Shown here piece after piece: positions 25,955-35,033 of a stretch of DNA of 64,000 nucleotides (the stretch's first letter is position 1; every line of letters begins with the position of its first letter). Source of the stretch: Tumebacillus avium. Its GTDB lineage: Bacteria > Bacillota > Bacilli > Tumebacillales > Tumebacillaceae. The stretch is taken from the NCBI RefSeq assembly GCF_002162355.1, contig NZ_CP021434.1, positions 3,158,001 to 3,222,000 of the forward strand, written 5' to 3'. The position numbers were made by a program, and so were the translations under genes. The notes beneath the pieces are model-generated. The model was not told the DNA's origin. It worked only from the letters and a program-made list of their open reading frames with translations, and did no database searches.

Positions 25955-26017
25955 ATTGTCGTTTTAAACCAAGGCTCGCGTGCACCTACTCTACAAAAGA
26001 AGTGAGGCGGTAACTGC

Positions 26018-27913
26018 ATGTTGCTCGACAAAGTAAACTGCCCCTCTGATATAAAGCAATTATCGGTTGAACAACTGGGCATTCTGGCTGAAGAGATTCG
26101 TCACTTTCTGATTGAGAACCTGGCCACCACCGGCGGCCACTTCGGTTCCAACCTCGGCGTGGTGGAGCTAACTTTGGCGTTACATCAAGTGTATAACTCA
26201 CCGGTTGACAAGATCATCTGGGACGTGGGTCACCAGGCATATGTGCACAAGATTCTCACCGGACGCAAGCATCTGTTTCCCACCTTGCGCAAGTACAAGG
26301 GCATGTCCGGTTTTCCCAAGCGCGGCGAGTCGGAGCACGACATGTTTGACGTCGGCCATTCCAGCACGTCGATCTCGGCGGCGCTTGGCTATGCGATCGG
26401 ACGGGATCTGAAAAAAGAAAACAGCAAGGTGGTCGCCGTGATCGGGGACGGCGCGATGACGGGCGGGATGGCGTTTGAAGCGCTCAACCATGCCGGGCAC
26501 GTCAAGTCCGATATGGTCGTCGTGCTCAACGACAACGAAATGTCGATCGCGACCAACGTCGGCGCGATCACCAACTACCTGACCAAGCTCCGCGTCGACC
26601 CGCACTATTCGTCATTCAAAAAGGATATCGCCAACGTCCTGCACAAGATCGGCAATGTCGGCGACAAGACGGAGAAATATCTCAAGCGTCTGCGCGATTC
26701 GTTCAAAACACTGCTCGTGCCGGGCATGCTGTTCGAAGAGTTTGGCTTCACCTACATGGGGCCGATCGACGGGCATGACCTTGCCACGTTAAAAAAATAT
26801 CTCGAACAGGCGAAAAACACCAAAGGCCCGGTACTCTTGCACGTCGTCACCCAAAAAGGCAAAGGCTACGCGGTGGCGGCCGATGCGCCCGACAAGATGC
26901 ATTCCGTCTCTGTCGGCTTTAACGCCAAGCCTGGCAATGCGCCGAAAGTGATCAAACCGGCCGCTCCGACCTATACCAAGGTCTTTGGCGACACGCTGAT
27001 CAAACTGGCCCGCCAAAATCAAGACATCGTTGGCATCACTCCGGCGATGCCGATCGGCTCCGGCATGATCAAATATGCCGAAGAGTTCCCGGACCGCTTC
27101 TTCGACGTCGGGATCGCCGAGCAGCACGCCGGCACGTTTGCGGCAGGTCTGGCCTGCTCGGGCAAACGTCCGGTGCTGGCGATCTACTCGACGTTCCTGC
27201 AGCGCGCGTATGACCAGGTCATTCACGACATCTGCATTCAGAATCTGCCGGTCACGATCGCCATCGACCGCGCAGGTCTGGTTGGCGAAGACGGGGAAAC
27301 GCACCAAGGGGCGTTTGACATCTCCTTCCTGCGCTGCATCCCGAACATCAAGATCATGATGCCGAAAGATGAAAATGAATTGCAGCACATGCTCTATACC
27401 GCATCTGTCCATGGCGACGGTCCGGTCGCAGTTCGTTATCCGCGCGGCACCGGCTACGGCGTGAAGATGGATGAAGAGTTTAAGGTGATGGAAATCGGCA
27501 AGTCGGAAACGGTGCGCGAAGGCAAAGATGCGGCGATTCTGGCGCTGGGCCCGATGGTGCATGTCGCGGAAAACGCGGCGGAGCTGCTCGCAGCGGACGG
27601 CGTGGAGGCGCGCGTGGTCAACATGCGCTATGCCAAGCCGCTCGATGAAGAGCTGCTGCTCGAACTGGCGGAGCGCGGAACGCCGATCATCACGATCGAA
27701 GAAGCGGCGATCGCCGGGGGCTTAGGCTCCGCGATCCTCGAGTTTTATGCGAAGCGCCGCATCACCGGCGTGGAGTTGTTCCCGATGGGGCTGCCCGACC
27801 TGTTCGTCGAACACGGTTCGCCGCAGCAGCTGTTGGATTCGGTCGGCTTGAACGCAACGACGCTGGCCGACTATGTCAAAACGATGGTGCCTTTGAAGCA
27901 AAAGCGTGCCTGA
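26018..27913 (+). CDS. dxs: 1-deoxy-D-xylulose-5-phosphate synthase
   Basis: A 631-aa thiamine-diphosphate enzyme making DXP from pyruvate and glyceraldehyde-3-phosphate, the entry step of the MEP isoprenoid pathway. GHQAYVHKILTGR, the ThDP motif VIGDGAMTGGMAFEALNHAG, FEEFGFTYMGPIDGHD, DVGIAEQHAGTFAAGLA and IAIDRAGLVGEDGETHQGAFD are all present. Length is typical. It is terminated by a hairpin and followed by tlyA. Confidence 0.97.
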   Translation: MLLDKVNCPSDIKQLSVEQLGILAEEIRHFLIENLATTGGHFGSNLGVVELTLALHQVYNSPVDKIIWDVGHQAYVHKILTGRKHLFPTLRKYKGMSGFPKRGESEHDMFDVGHSSTSISAALGYAIGRDLKKENSKVVAVIGDGAMTGGMAFEALNHAGHVKSDMVVVLNDNEMSIATNVGAITNYLTKLRVDPHYSSFKKDIANVLHKIGNVGDKTEKYLKRLRDSFKTLLVPGMLFEEFGFTYMGPIDGHDLATLKKYLEQAKNTKGPVLLHVVTQKGKGYAVAADAPDKMHSVSVGFNAKPGNAPKVIKPAAPTYTKVFGDTLIKLARQNQDIVGITPAMPIGSGMIKYAEEFPDRFFDVGIAEQHAGTFAAGLACSGKRPVLAIYSTFLQRAYDQVIHDICIQNLPVTIAIDRAGLVGEDGETHQGAFDISFLRCIPNIKIMMPKDENELQHMLYTASVHGDGPVAVRYPRGTGYGVKMDEEFKVMEIGKSETVREGKDAAILALGPMVHVAENAAELLAADGVEARVVNMRYAKPLDEELLLELAERGTPIITIEEAAIAGGLGSAILEFYAKRRITGVELFPMGLPDLFVEHGSPQQLLDSVGLNATTLADYVKTMVPLKQKRA

Positions 27914-27937
27914 TCAGTTCCAAAGTGTTCATTCTTG

Positions 27938-27966
27938 CGGGTGGGACGCATGTCCCTCCCGTTTTT
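27938..27966 (+). terminator. terminator after dxs
   Basis: CGGGTGGGAC/GTCCCTCCCG stem with GCAT loop and TTTTT. Confidence 0.85.
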
Positions 27967-28016
27967 AGTGAACGGTAACTACTAATGCATCCTACAGAAG
28001 AACGAGGGAACGTTTT

Positions 28017-28850
28017 ATGACCACTCCAAAACCGGGCGCCAAAGAGCGCCTCGATGTCCTGCTCGTCGACAAAGGGCATTTTGATTCACGGGAAAAAGCA
28101 AAAGCAGCGATCATGGCCGGGCTGGTGCTGGTGGATAATGAACGGGTGGACAAAGCCGGCACCAAGGTCAAAATTGAAGCGGCGATCATCGTCAAAGGCG
28201 ATCTGCACCCGTACGTCTCGCGCGGCGGGCTGAAGCTGGAGAAGGCGCTCAAGGAGTTTGACGTGACGCTTGATGACAAGGTTGTCGTCGACATCGGCGC
28301 TTCCACCGGCGGTTTTACCGACTGCGCGCTGCAAAACGGCGCCAAGCAGGTCTACTCGGTCGATGTCGGCTATGGTCAACTGGCCTGGACCTTGCGCAAC
28401 GACCCGCGCGTCGTCGTCATGGAGCGCACCAACTTCCGCCATCTGAAGCGGGAAGATCTCAAAGGCGAAACGCCGCAGGTCGCCGTGATGGACGTGTCGT
28501 TCATCTCGATCCGCCTGCTGTTGCCGGTGATTCATTCAATCTTGACCGAAGACGGGCAACTGCTCACGCTGATCAAGCCGCAGTTTGAAGCGGGCCGGGA
28601 ACGCGTCGGCAAAAACGGGATCGTCCGCGACCCGGAGGTACACCGCGATGTGCTGCAGCATGTGCTGGGCACGGCGGTGGCGCAGGGCTGGCAGGTGCAA
28701 AAGGTCACCTTCTCGCCGATTACGGGCGGGCACGGCAATATTGAATTTTTGGCGCACCTGACCAAACAAGGCGCAGGTTTGGCGCCGGAAGCTTTGCAGG
28801 CGGCGATCGACGGGATCATTGCCGAATCGCACAAGACATTGGAAAAATAA
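28017..28850 (+). CDS. tlyA: TlyA-family rRNA 2'-O-methyltransferase / haemolysin A-like
   Basis: A 277-aa protein with an N-terminal S4 RNA-binding domain (ERLDVLLVDKGHFDSREKAKAAIMAGLV) and a C-terminal FtsJ-type methyltransferase domain (VVDIGASTGGFTDCALQNGAKQVYSVDVGYGQL). TlyA methylates 2'-O positions in rRNA in mycobacteria; the B. subtilis homologue is YqxC. The order dxs-tlyA-nadK-argR-recN is conserved in Bacilli. Confidence 0.93.
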   Translation: MTTPKPGAKERLDVLLVDKGHFDSREKAKAAIMAGLVLVDNERVDKAGTKVKIEAAIIVKGDLHPYVSRGGLKLEKALKEFDVTLDDKVVVDIGASTGGFTDCALQNGAKQVYSVDVGYGQLAWTLRNDPRVVVMERTNFRHLKREDLKGETPQVAVMDVSFISIRLLLPVIHSILTEDGQLLTLIKPQFEAGRERVGKNGIVRDPEVHRDVLQHVLGTAVAQGWQVQKVTFSPITGGHGNIEFLAHLTKQGAGLAPEALQAAIDGIIAESHKTLEK

Positions 28851-28967
28851 AAGGGATTTTAATCCCCGTTCTCGAATTGACTTGATATACCGCACTCCCT
28901 ACATAAAAGCTGATTTTGCTCGACTATAGAGGAATTTTTATGCCGTATCGAGAAGGAGGAGCCAGAG

Positions 28968-29825
28968 ATGAAGGTGATAGGGCTTTTGGTCAACCACACC
29001 AAGCCGATGGCGCAGGATGTGGCGCGCCGCCTGATCGAGATCATCGAGAAGCACGGCGCCGCTGCCCGGATTGACGAGAAGACAGCGGAGACGATCGGCC
29101 GCGACGACATCTGCCTGCCGCAGAGCGAGTTTGCCGATCATGTGGATCTCTTGTTCGTGCTAGGCGGTGACGGCACGATTCTCGGCTTCGCGCGCCAATT
29201 TGCCAAGACCGGCCTGCCGCTGCTCGGCATCAACATCGGTCATCTCGGCTTTCTGTCGGAAGCGGAACCGCAAGACCTCGAAGATTCGGTCAAGCGGGTA
29301 TTAGACGGCAATTATTGTTTGGAGAACCGCCTGATGCTTGAAGCGCAGGTCGAACGCGGCGGCCAGGTGATCTATCAGGACCTGATTGCGCTCAACGACA
29401 TCGGGATTGTCAAAGACCGGTTTGGCACGATGGTGACCAACCGATTGTTTGTGGATGATATGTACGTCGACCAGTACACGGGGGACGGACTGCTCGTCTC
29501 CACGCCAACCGGTTCGACCGCTTATTCGCTGTCCTGCGGCGGGCCGATTGTGTCGCCGCACATCGACGTGATGCTGATCACGCCGATCTGCCCGCATACG
29601 CTGCACTCCCGTCCGCTGGTCATCGCCGCCGATCAGGAAGTGCGGGTCGAAGTGACCGGCACGCATGAAGAGATGGTGCTGCTCGTCGACGGGCAGGATT
29701 TTCGCACCTTGGAAAACCACGATATCATCCGCGTAAAGCAAGCAGCTTACAAGACGAAGCTGATCAAATGGCGCGACCGCGAATTTTATGAAGTGCTGCG
29801 CCGCAAGCTGCACAACGCGCCGTAA
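28968..29825 (+). CDS. nadK: NAD kinase
   Basis: A 285-aa enzyme phosphorylating NAD+ to NADP+. GGDGT is at residues 66-70, with LGINIGHLGFLSE and DGLLVSTPTGSTAYSLSCGGPIVSP following. AGAAGGAGG lies upstream of the ATG. It forms a cluster with argR and recN. Confidence 0.95.
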   Translation: MKVIGLLVNHTKPMAQDVARRLIEIIEKHGAAARIDEKTAETIGRDDICLPQSEFADHVDLLFVLGGDGTILGFARQFAKTGLPLLGINIGHLGFLSEAEPQDLEDSVKRVLDGNYCLENRLMLEAQVERGGQVIYQDLIALNDIGIVKDRFGTMVTNRLFVDDMYVDQYTGDGLLVSTPTGSTAYSLSCGGPIVSPHIDVMLITPICPHTLHSRPLVIAADQEVRVEVTGTHEEMVLLVDGQDFRTLENHDIIRVKQAAYKTKLIKWRDREFYEVLRRKLHNAP

Positions 29826-29850
29826 ACGGTGAAGGAGTTTGATTGAAAAT

Positions 29851-30297
29851 ATGAAGGGCCAACGCCTGCTTAAAATTCGAGAGATCATCTCGACGCAAGA
29901 CATCGAAACACAAGAAGAGCTCGTTGATCGGTTGCGCCTAGCCGGGTTTCAGGTGACACAAGCGACCGTCTCCCGCGATATTAAAGAGCTGCACCTGGTG
30001 AAAACGCCGACCCAGAGCGGCACCTATAAATATTCGCTGCCGGCCGAGCCGAGCTACAACCCGGAGCAGAAGCTGCGCCGCATGCTGCTCGACTCGTTCG
30101 TTTCGATCGACCGGGCGGAGAACTTGGTCGTGATGAAAACATTGCCTGGCAACGCCCATGCGGTCGGCGCAATCATCGACGCGCTGGACTGGTCGGAAGT
30201 GCTTGGCACCATCTGCGGCGATGACACCATTTTAATCATCGTCCGCACCAAAGAAGTGGCACCGGAAATTGTGGGCCGCTTTCTCTCCTACGTCTAG
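29851..30297 (+). CDS. argR: arginine repressor ArgR/AhrC
   Basis: A 148-aa hexameric regulator of arginine metabolism. The N-terminal winged helix has [21 protein letters not shown] and [17 protein letters not shown]. The C-terminal arginine-binding domain has [22 protein letters not shown] and [18 protein letters not shown] 29851 gives the family start; TTG 29839 lies too close to GAAGGAG (29831-29837), but the 13-base spacing to 29851 is long, so the start is not certain. Confidence 0.94.
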   Translation: MKGQRLLKIREIISTQDIETQEELVDRLRLAGFQVTQATVSRDIKELHLVKTPTQSGTYKYSLPAEPSYNPEQKLRRMLLDSFVSIDRAENLVVMKTLPGNAHAVGAIIDALDWSEVLGTICGDDTILIIVRTKEVAPEIVGRFLSYV

Positions 30298-30308
30298 GGG
30301 GTCTGCCC

Positions 30309-32036
30309 ATGTTGCTCGAACTGTCTGTTAAGAATTTTGCTTTGATCGAAGAAGTGCGCCTGTCTTTTGAGACGGGCCTCTGCATCCTGACCGGGGAGAC
30401 CGGGGCAGGCAAATCGATCCTCCTTGACGCTGTGAGTCTCATCTTAGGCGGTCGGGCCTCGTCCGAATATGTTCGGCAGGGCAAAGACAAAGCCACGATC
30501 GAGGCTCTTTTTGCCGTTGAACCTTCGGCTGAGTTTCAAGAACTGCTCGACGAATACGGCCTGGAAGTTGAAGACGGCAACATCCTGATCGTCCGCGAGA
30601 TCTCCGCCGCCGGAAAAAATGTTTGCAGAATAAACGGAAGAATGGTCACCGTGCAGATGCTCAAGAATTTTGGGCAATACTTAATCAACATGCATGGACA
30701 GCATGAGCACCAGACCCTGCACGATGTGCGCGAACAGCTTGCTTTGATCGACGGGTTTGGCGGGGAAGAGCTGCTGACTTTGCGCGCCGAAGTGGAAAGT
30801 GCCTATTTTGCCTACCGCGATGCGAAAAACCGCCTGCGCGAAGCTACGTTTGGCGAGCAGGAGCGCATTCAGCGCCTCGACATCCTGCGCTTTCAACTGC
30901 AGGAGATCAAGGAAGTCGCGTTGCGTGATGGGGAAGATGAGCGGTTGGAGGAAGAGCACAAGAAACTCTCCTTCTCCGAAAAGCTCTTCGACGCCGCCAA
31001 CTCCTCCTATGAGGTGTTGTACAGCGGCAGTCGCGCCAGCACATCGACCCTCGATGGCGTCAACCGTGTGATCCGCGAACTGGAGAGTGTCGTCCGCTAT
31101 GACGAGACGCTGTTCCCGGTGCTCGATCTGGTCAAATCGTCTTTGTACCAATTAGAAGAAGCGGCGCATTCCCTGCGCGATTACCGGGACGGCATCGAGT
31201 TCAATCCGGCGCGGCTGTCCAACCTGGAAGAGCGGTTGAACCTGATCAACCGCCTGAAGAAAAAGTACGGGGATTCCGTGGCGGACATCCTTGCCTTTGC
31301 TGCCCGCATCGAAGGGGAACTGCACACGCTGGAGCATCATGAGGAAAGCTTGGAGATCCTGTCCAAAGCTGTGGAAAGCACAGGCCTCCTCCTCGCCAAG
31401 CGCGCTGTGGCTTTGTCCAAAGCGCGCCGCCAAGCGGCTGAAAGGCTGTCCCAGTCGGTGATGGACGAGCTGTCTGAGCTGATGATGCCCAAGACGCAGT
31501 TTGCGATCACCTTCACGCAGATTCAAGATGCGGACGGCTTGCCGATCGGCTCACGGAAAGTGCATGTCAGCGAGTGGGGCATCGACCGGGTGGAATTTTT
31601 GTTTTCCCCGAACGTCGGCGAACCCCTGCGCCCGTTTGCCAAAATCGCATCGGGCGGCGAACTGTCGCGGACGATGCTGGCGATCAAGACGATCCTCGCC
31701 GATGTGGACAACGTAGGCACCTTGATCTTCGACGAGGTCGACACCGGCATTTCCGGCCGGGCCGCGCAGGCGGTCGCGGAAAAACTGGGGCTGATCGGCA
31801 CGAAGCGCCAGGTGATCTGTGTGACGCATCTGCCGCAGGTCGCCTCGATGGCCGATGCGCACTACCTGATCCAGAAACGCCAGGATGAGACGCGCACGCG
31901 CACAGAAGTGATCCAACTAAATGAAGAACAGCGGGTCGAAGAGATCGCCCGGATGCTGTCCGGCGCGGAACTGACCGAGACCACCTTGAAGCATGCCGCC
32001 GAAATGCTCGAGCGCGCCTGCCTGATCAAAGCCTGA
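30309..32036 (+). CDS. recN: DNA repair protein RecN
   Basis: A 575-aa SMC-like ATPase acting early in double-strand-break repair. Walker A GETGAGKS is at residues 29-36, with INMHGQHEHQTL (Q-loop region), long coiled-coil arms, and the C-terminal KIASGGELSRTMLAIKTIL signature and LIFDEVDTGISGRAAQAV Walker B. A stretch of coil carries the normal hinge break. Complete, slightly longer than average. Confidence 0.96.
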   Translation: MLLELSVKNFALIEEVRLSFETGLCILTGETGAGKSILLDAVSLILGGRASSEYVRQGKDKATIEALFAVEPSAEFQELLDEYGLEVEDGNILIVREISAAGKNVCRINGRMVTVQMLKNFGQYLINMHGQHEHQTLHDVREQLALIDGFGGEELLTLRAEVESAYFAYRDAKNRLREATFGEQERIQRLDILRFQLQEIKEVALRDGEDERLEEEHKKLSFSEKLFDAANSSYEVLYSGSRASTSTLDGVNRVIRELESVVRYDETLFPVLDLVKSSLYQLEEAAHSLRDYRDGIEFNPARLSNLEERLNLINRLKKKYGDSVADILAFAARIEGELHTLEHHEESLEILSKAVESTGLLLAKRAVALSKARRQAAERLSQSVMDELSELMMPKTQFAITFTQIQDADGLPIGSRKVHVSEWGIDRVEFLFSPNVGEPLRPFAKIASGGELSRTMLAIKTILADVDNVGTLIFDEVDTGISGRAAQAVAEKLGLIGTKRQVICVTHLPQVASMADAHYLIQKRQDETRTRTEVIQLNEEQRVEEIARMLSGAELTETTLKHAAEMLERACLIKA

Positions 32037-32083
32037 TCAGCGTCAAGACTGCCAAAAGCGCGTATGCATGGCAGATGTTTGGC

Positions 32084-32114
32084 AGGATAGCCGGACGGCG
32101 AGGGTGGCATTCTA
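32084..32114 (+). promoter_or_regulatory. sigma-G/sigma-F-type promoter of spoIVB
   Basis: AGGATA (32084-32089) and CATTCTA (32108-32114) are 18 bases apart. The -10 lies in a 15-mer (32103-32117) repeated exactly before the first SASP gene. spoIVB is forespore-expressed in B. subtilis. Confidence 0.6.
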
Positions 32115-32198
32115 TAGCTATCACTCCAAGACGACACTGTCCTTTCGGCAGAGGTATACGGAGGTGCAGACAGGGAAGGAAGGGGAGCGTGAGATGGT

Positions 32199-33512
32199 TT
32201 GACAAAACACACTCGCAGAAAACTCTTAGGACTTTTCGTCGCAACAATGTTTGTCGCTTTGTGTTGGTTCACACCTATTCATCAGCTCGCAAGCATTCCC
32301 CAAGAACTACGGATTTTGCAAGGCACCAGCACGGCGCTTGATTTCGGGCTGCACTCGTTTGCTACAGTGACCACGTCCGAACCGGCTGTCGTCTCGGTTG
32401 CCGGATCTCCGGAGGCAACAGTTGCATCCAGCCGCAAACAACCTCTCAAGATCGATTCAGGCAAAACCGGCTCGGCCGACTTGCAAGTCAAACTTTTCGG
32501 AATGATCCCGGTCAAATCGGTGCATGTCAATGTCGTGCCCGACTTGAAAGTCATTCCGGGCGGTCAGTCGATCGGTGTCAAACTCAAATCTTCCGGAATC
32601 ATGGTCGTTGGCTACAACCTCGTCAAATCGGGCAACGATTCGATCTCGCCCGCAGAGCAGGCGCAAGTCAAGGTTGGTGACATCATCACCGCCATCGACG
32701 GGCGCAAGGTCAAATCGGTCGAAGAAGCGGCCGAGTGGATCAACAAAGCGGGCAAAGCGGAGCGTCCGCTGGAGTTTACCGTCAAGCGCGCCAAAGAGAT
32801 CTTGAAGCTGAAGGTCAAGCCGATTTTTGACAAAGACGGCGAGACGTATCGCATCGGGCTGTACATTCGCGATTCGGCAGCAGGTGTCGGCACCTTGACA
32901 TTCTACCAGCCGGATTATGGCGTCTTCGGGGCGCTGGGCCATGTGATTACCGATGTGGACACCGGCCAGCCGATCGGTGTCGGTGAAGGACAAGTTGTGC
33001 ATTCCCGAGTAACTTCGATCGATAAAGGGGAGAGCGGCACACCTGGTGAAAAACGGGGGATCTTCATCGACGAAGACCGCGTGCTGGGCTCGATCACCCG
33101 CAACAGCGACTTTGGGATCTTCGGCAAGATGGAGTCCTTGCCGGATAACGCCAAAGTAAGACAAGCGATGCCGGTTGCCCTGGCCGAACAGGTGCACGAA
33201 GGCAAAGCGTCGATCCTCACCGTCGTCGACGGGCAGAAGGTCGAGGAATTTGAGATTCAGATCGTCAACGTGATGCGTCAAAAATATCCGGCGACAAAAA
33301 GCATGGTGATCAAAGTCACCGACCCGCGCCTGCTCTCCAAGACAGGCGGGATCATCCAAGGCATGAGCGGCAGCCCGATCTTGCAGGACGGCAAAGTCGT
33401 CGGCGCTGTGACCCACGTCTTCGTCAACGACCCGACGCAAGGCTACGGCGTCTTCATCGAATGGATGCTCAACGAAGCGGGTGTGAAAACCAAAACGTCC
33501 GCAGCATCTTAA
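32199..33512 (+). CDS. spoIVB: SpoIVB peptidase
   Basis: A 437-aa S55-family serine protease secreted from the forespore, which starts the signal that activates sigma-K processing. It has an N-terminal membrane helix (about residues 10-28), a PDZ domain (about 100-190, SPAEQAQVKVGDIITAIDG), and a C-terminal protease domain with GALGHVITDVDTG (histidine) and GGIIQGMSGSPILQDGK (catalytic serine near residue 391), ending THVFVNDPTQGYGVFIEWML. The TTG start 32199 follows AAGGGGAG by 11 bases. It is paired with spo0A downstream, as in most sporeformers. Confidence 0.95.
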   Translation: MTKHTRRKLLGLFVATMFVALCWFTPIHQLASIPQELRILQGTSTALDFGLHSFATVTTSEPAVVSVAGSPEATVASSRKQPLKIDSGKTGSADLQVKLFGMIPVKSVHVNVVPDLKVIPGGQSIGVKLKSSGIMVVGYNLVKSGNDSISPAEQAQVKVGDIITAIDGRKVKSVEEAAEWINKAGKAERPLEFTVKRAKEILKLKVKPIFDKDGETYRIGLYIRDSAAGVGTLTFYQPDYGVFGALGHVITDVDTGQPIGVGEGQVVHSRVTSIDKGESGTPGEKRGIFIDEDRVLGSITRNSDFGIFGKMESLPDNAKVRQAMPVALAEQVHEGKASILTVVDGQKVEEFEIQIVNVMRQKYPATKSMVIKVTDPRLLSKTGGIIQGMSGSPILQDGKVVGAVTHVFVNDPTQGYGVFIEWMLNEAGVKTKTSAAS

Positions 33513-33521
33513 ACGGCAAAC

Positions 33522-33549
33522 AAAAAACGCCCAGTTCATGGGCGTTTTT
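33522..33549. terminator. bidirectional terminator between spoIVB and a minus-strand small gene
   Basis: AAAAACGCCCA pairs with TGGGCGTTTTT. A-rich and T-rich arms serve both strands; the convergent small gene stops at 33557. Confidence 0.85.
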
Positions 33550-33556
33550 GCCTGTG

Positions 33557-33718
33557 TTATTTCAAAGGCACCGGCGGTGTGGTGTCGATCTCCGGGCCGT
33601 CGACAGGCATTGGTTTGTAGACGGGCGGCGTTTGATCCTGCTGCTGATAGAGCAAACTGCCGAAAATGATCAGCACGACAGCCACGGCAAGCATGATGAT
33701 GCGGGTTCTGGTAGTCAC
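33557..33718 (-). CDS. 53-aa small membrane protein
   Basis: A short reading frame on the minus strand starting with GTG at 33718 (GGGGAGACG upstream), ending TAA at 33557. The peptide begins MTTRTRIIMLAV, has one hydrophobic helix (about residues 8-23) and a Pro-rich, acidic C-terminus. It is convergent with spoIVB and separated from it by a bidirectional terminator. Function is unknown; it could be a sporulation small protein given its position between spoIVB and spo0A. Confidence 0.6.
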   Translation of the reverse strand: MTTRTRIIMLAVAVVLIIFGSLLYQQQDQTPPVYKPMPVDGPEIDTTPPVPLK

Positions 33719-33799
33719 AAATCGTCTCCCCTTTTGTTCTATTGTTACATATTTCTTGTGGGACTTTAGAACTAATTTATTTGGGGCTCTGTGATATTT

Positions 33800-33806
33800 T
33801 TCGACA
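33800..33806 (-). promoter_or_regulatory. distal Spo0A-box core upstream of spo0A
   Basis: Minus-strand context TTTTGTCGAAAAA-like, core TTCGACA on the plus strand. It is one of two boxes in the 264-base control region of spo0A. Confidence 0.6.
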
Positions 33807-33912
33807 AAATGGAGCCACTCGCTGGTGGTATTCGATCTAATTTTGTTAAAATGCAGATTAAAAGACGCGGAAATTGTTGAAATCAGTCTAAATGTTTATG
33901 GGAGGGTAATAG

Positions 33913-33938
33913 AGGAATAAAAACCGCCTTGTCGAAAT
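33913..33938 (+). promoter_or_regulatory. sigma-H-type promoter of spo0A with overlapping Spo0A box
   Basis: AGGAAT (33913-33918) and CGAAAT (33933-33938) with 14 bases between them match the sigma-H pattern. The Spo0A core TGTCGAA (33930-33936) overlaps the -10. This parallels the sporulation promoter of spo0A in B. subtilis. Confidence 0.7.
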
Positions 33939-33981
33939 ATCTTTTCAGTCAGGTGAGCGTACACAAGGGGGTTCTTACTCA

Positions 33982-34746
33982 GTGAAGAATATCAAGGTTC
34001 TGATCGCAGACGATAACCGCGAATTTGCGGAGCTTCTGAAAGAATTTGTCACCGAGCAAAGCGACATGGAAGTCGTGGGCGTGGCATACAACGGCAGTGA
34101 AGTGCTGGATCTGCTCGACAGCCAGCAGCCGGATGTGATCATCCTCGACATCATCATGCCGGTTCTCGACGGCATCGGCGTGTTGGAGAAGATCCAAGGC
34201 ATGCAGCTTGCATACGACCCGAAAGTAATCATGTTGACAGCATTCGGTCAGGAAAACATCACGAAGCGTGCCGTAGAGTTCGGCGCTGCGTACTATATCT
34301 TAAAGCCGTTCGACATGGACGTGCTGGCCAACCGCATCCGCCAGGTCGTGCGAGTTCCGGGTACCGCTCCGAAGCAGCAGATGACCCGCGGCAAAAACGT
34401 CGATGCATCGATCACCAACATCATCCACGAGATTGGCGTTCCGGCGCACATCAAAGGGTACCACTACCTGCGTGAAGCGATCGGCATGGTCTACAAAGAC
34501 GTCGAGATCCTCGGCTCGATCACCAAAGTCTTGTACCCGAAGATCGCAGAAAAGTACAACACCACCCCGTCCCGCGTCGAGCGTGCGATCCGCCACGCAA
34601 TCGAAGTAGCCTGGGGCCGCGGCAACGTCGACTCCATCCGCAACCTCTTCGGCAACACCGTCAACGTGGGCAAGGCGAAACCGACCAACTCCGAGTTCAT
34701 CGCCATGGTCGCGGATAAGCTGCGCATCGAGGCGAAGATTTCCTAA
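33982..34746 (+). CDS. spo0A: sporulation master response regulator Spo0A
   Basis: A 254-aa transcription factor. The receiver domain has the acidic pocket D10-D11, phosphoacceptor D56 (ILDIIMP) and the conserved lysine in ILKPFD. The effector domain contains [24 protein letters not shown] and the recognition helix region [20 protein letters not shown]. The GTG start at 33982 is preceded by AAGGGGG. It is activated by phosphorelay and binds TGTCGAA boxes, several of which occur in this window, including two in its own promoter. Confidence 0.98.
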   Translation: MKNIKVLIADDNREFAELLKEFVTEQSDMEVVGVAYNGSEVLDLLDSQQPDVIILDIIMPVLDGIGVLEKIQGMQLAYDPKVIMLTAFGQENITKRAVEFGAAYYILKPFDMDVLANRIRQVVRVPGTAPKQQMTRGKNVDASITNIIHEIGVPAHIKGYHYLREAIGMVYKDVEILGSITKVLYPKIAEKYNTTPSRVERAIRHAIEVAWGRGNVDSIRNLFGNTVNVGKAKPTNSEFIAMVADKLRIEAKIS

Positions 34747-34854
34747 CAGCGACGGAGCTTAGACAGGACAAGGGAAACAGAGCAATTCGCAATCATTTAT
34801 CCTAATTGTGAAACGCCAACAAACTTGTTTTGAAACCTATAATCTTCTTCCATC

Positions 34855-34891
34855 GCACCCGATAAATCCTCGTGATTTATCGGGTGTTTTT
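34855..34891 (+). terminator. terminator after spo0A
   Basis: A 12-13 bp stem of CACCCGATAAATC and its complement with a short loop, then a T-run. Confidence 0.9.
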
Positions 34892-34944
34892 GTTTGGAGA
34901 ACTGATAACAATAAAAAATTATACATAAAATTGAAAATAATATA

Positions 34945-34973
34945 TTGATTTCTTTCTGATGATTAAATATAAT
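34945..34973 (+). promoter_or_regulatory. strong sigma-A promoter of the disulfide-peptide island
   Basis: TTGATT (34945-34950) and consensus TATAAT (34968-34973) with a 17-base spacer. The surrounding 130 bases are strikingly AT-rich compared with the rest of the window. ACATAA-GGTCA-TTATGT at 34978-34994 is an inverted repeat at the predicted start site. Confidence 0.8.
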
Positions 34974-35033
34974 AACTACATAAGGTCATTATGTGTACCA
35001 AAAACAGATGTAATTTTAACCTAGGTGATGAAA

